Positions 63,636 through 64,000 of a stretch of DNA of 64,000 nt are shown in pieces (the first letter of the stretch is position 1; each line of letters opens with the position of its first letter). The stretch is from Physella acuta (taxonomy: Eukaryota; Mollusca; Gastropoda; Physidae), in the NCBI RefSeq assembly GCF_028476545.1, contig NW_026732022.1, positions 253,001 through 317,000 on the forward strand. Reading direction: 5' to 3'. The notes beneath the pieces were generated by a model. That model ran no database searches and was not told where the DNA came from. It saw only the letters and a program-made list of their open reading frames with translations. The position numbers were made by a program, and so were the translations under genes.

Positions 63636-64000
63636 GTAATGTTTTTTTAACGTTTTTTATCGAATCGTAATGGGATTTGGTTTTACATATTTCAATATCT
63701 ATTTAAAAAACATACATATTGTCTTATGCAATTTATCAAATGCTCATTAAAACAGTTTCTATTTGACATTTTTTTTCATATGCGTTTATTGCTGCTAAAA
63801 GTATCTTTGCAATTTTTGTTTTTAAGAAATTAATGAAATAACAATATTAATACACAATATAAAAACAAATATGTTTCGTAATGTATTGTTTTATTATTAA
63901 ATAACTTTTTAAAAGAAAACAGAAAACTGTAGTCCTATTTAATTATTATAAAATTTAAAAAAAAAACGATAATTTGTTATAATTCCGTCAGCAGCATTGA

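Overview
The window looks like nuclear DNA of a mollusc, most likely a gastropod. It is AT-rich, intron-rich, full of TA/TG microsatellites, minisatellites and small transposons, and carries a tandem family of C1q-domain genes of the kind that is greatly expanded in molluscs. I cannot name the species. No bacterial-type operons, rRNA genes or functional tRNA genes are seen.

The left 49 kb is one gene cluster. Five paralogues share one architecture: a noncoding first exon (E0); seven coding exons (E1 99 bp, E2 127 bp, E3 126-138 bp, E4 a long coiled-coil exon, E5 105 bp, E6 55 bp); and a 392-bp last exon encoding a C1q domain. Genes 1, 2, 3 and 5 lie on the minus strand (2112-9496, 16441-20507, 26754-31076, 38903-46694). 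All exon junctions that I reconstructed keep frame, giving proteins of 680, 480, 464 and 465 residues. Gene 4 (32618-37249) lies on the plus strand, head to head with gene 3, and is a decayed copy. The predicted proteins start with a hydrophilic helix and show no signal peptide, which is unusual for C1q proteins. Gene 1 carries 14 near-identical 16-residue repeats in its coiled coil. The upstream regions of genes 2 and 3 share an interferon-response-like (ISRE) site and an NF-kB site at identical spacing, while genes 1 and 5 share a different promoter block, so promoters and gene bodies pair up differently.

The paralogues act as internal empty-site controls for insertions. A hAT-type miniature element in gene 1 is missing from the same intron of gene 2, a young LTR retroelement fills intron 2 of gene 5 but not of gene 3, and a Helitron-like element splits a TA tract downstream of gene 2 that is uninterrupted downstream of gene 3. 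Several minisatellites sit in introns and between genes (17.97, 22.4-24.4, 47.0-48.5 kb).

The region from 49 to 64 kb is gene-poor. It holds tRNA-derived SINEs, a small relic of a sixth C1q copy next to a Ty3/Gypsy polymerase fossil, two long minisatellites, and two further genes. One is a 64-residue secreted precursor (minus, 55534-55728, TATA box near 56447) that ends in a probable amidated, disulfide-looped peptide. The other is the 5' end of a secreted-protein gene (plus, from about 62760) with a 15-bp microexon, which runs off the right edge.
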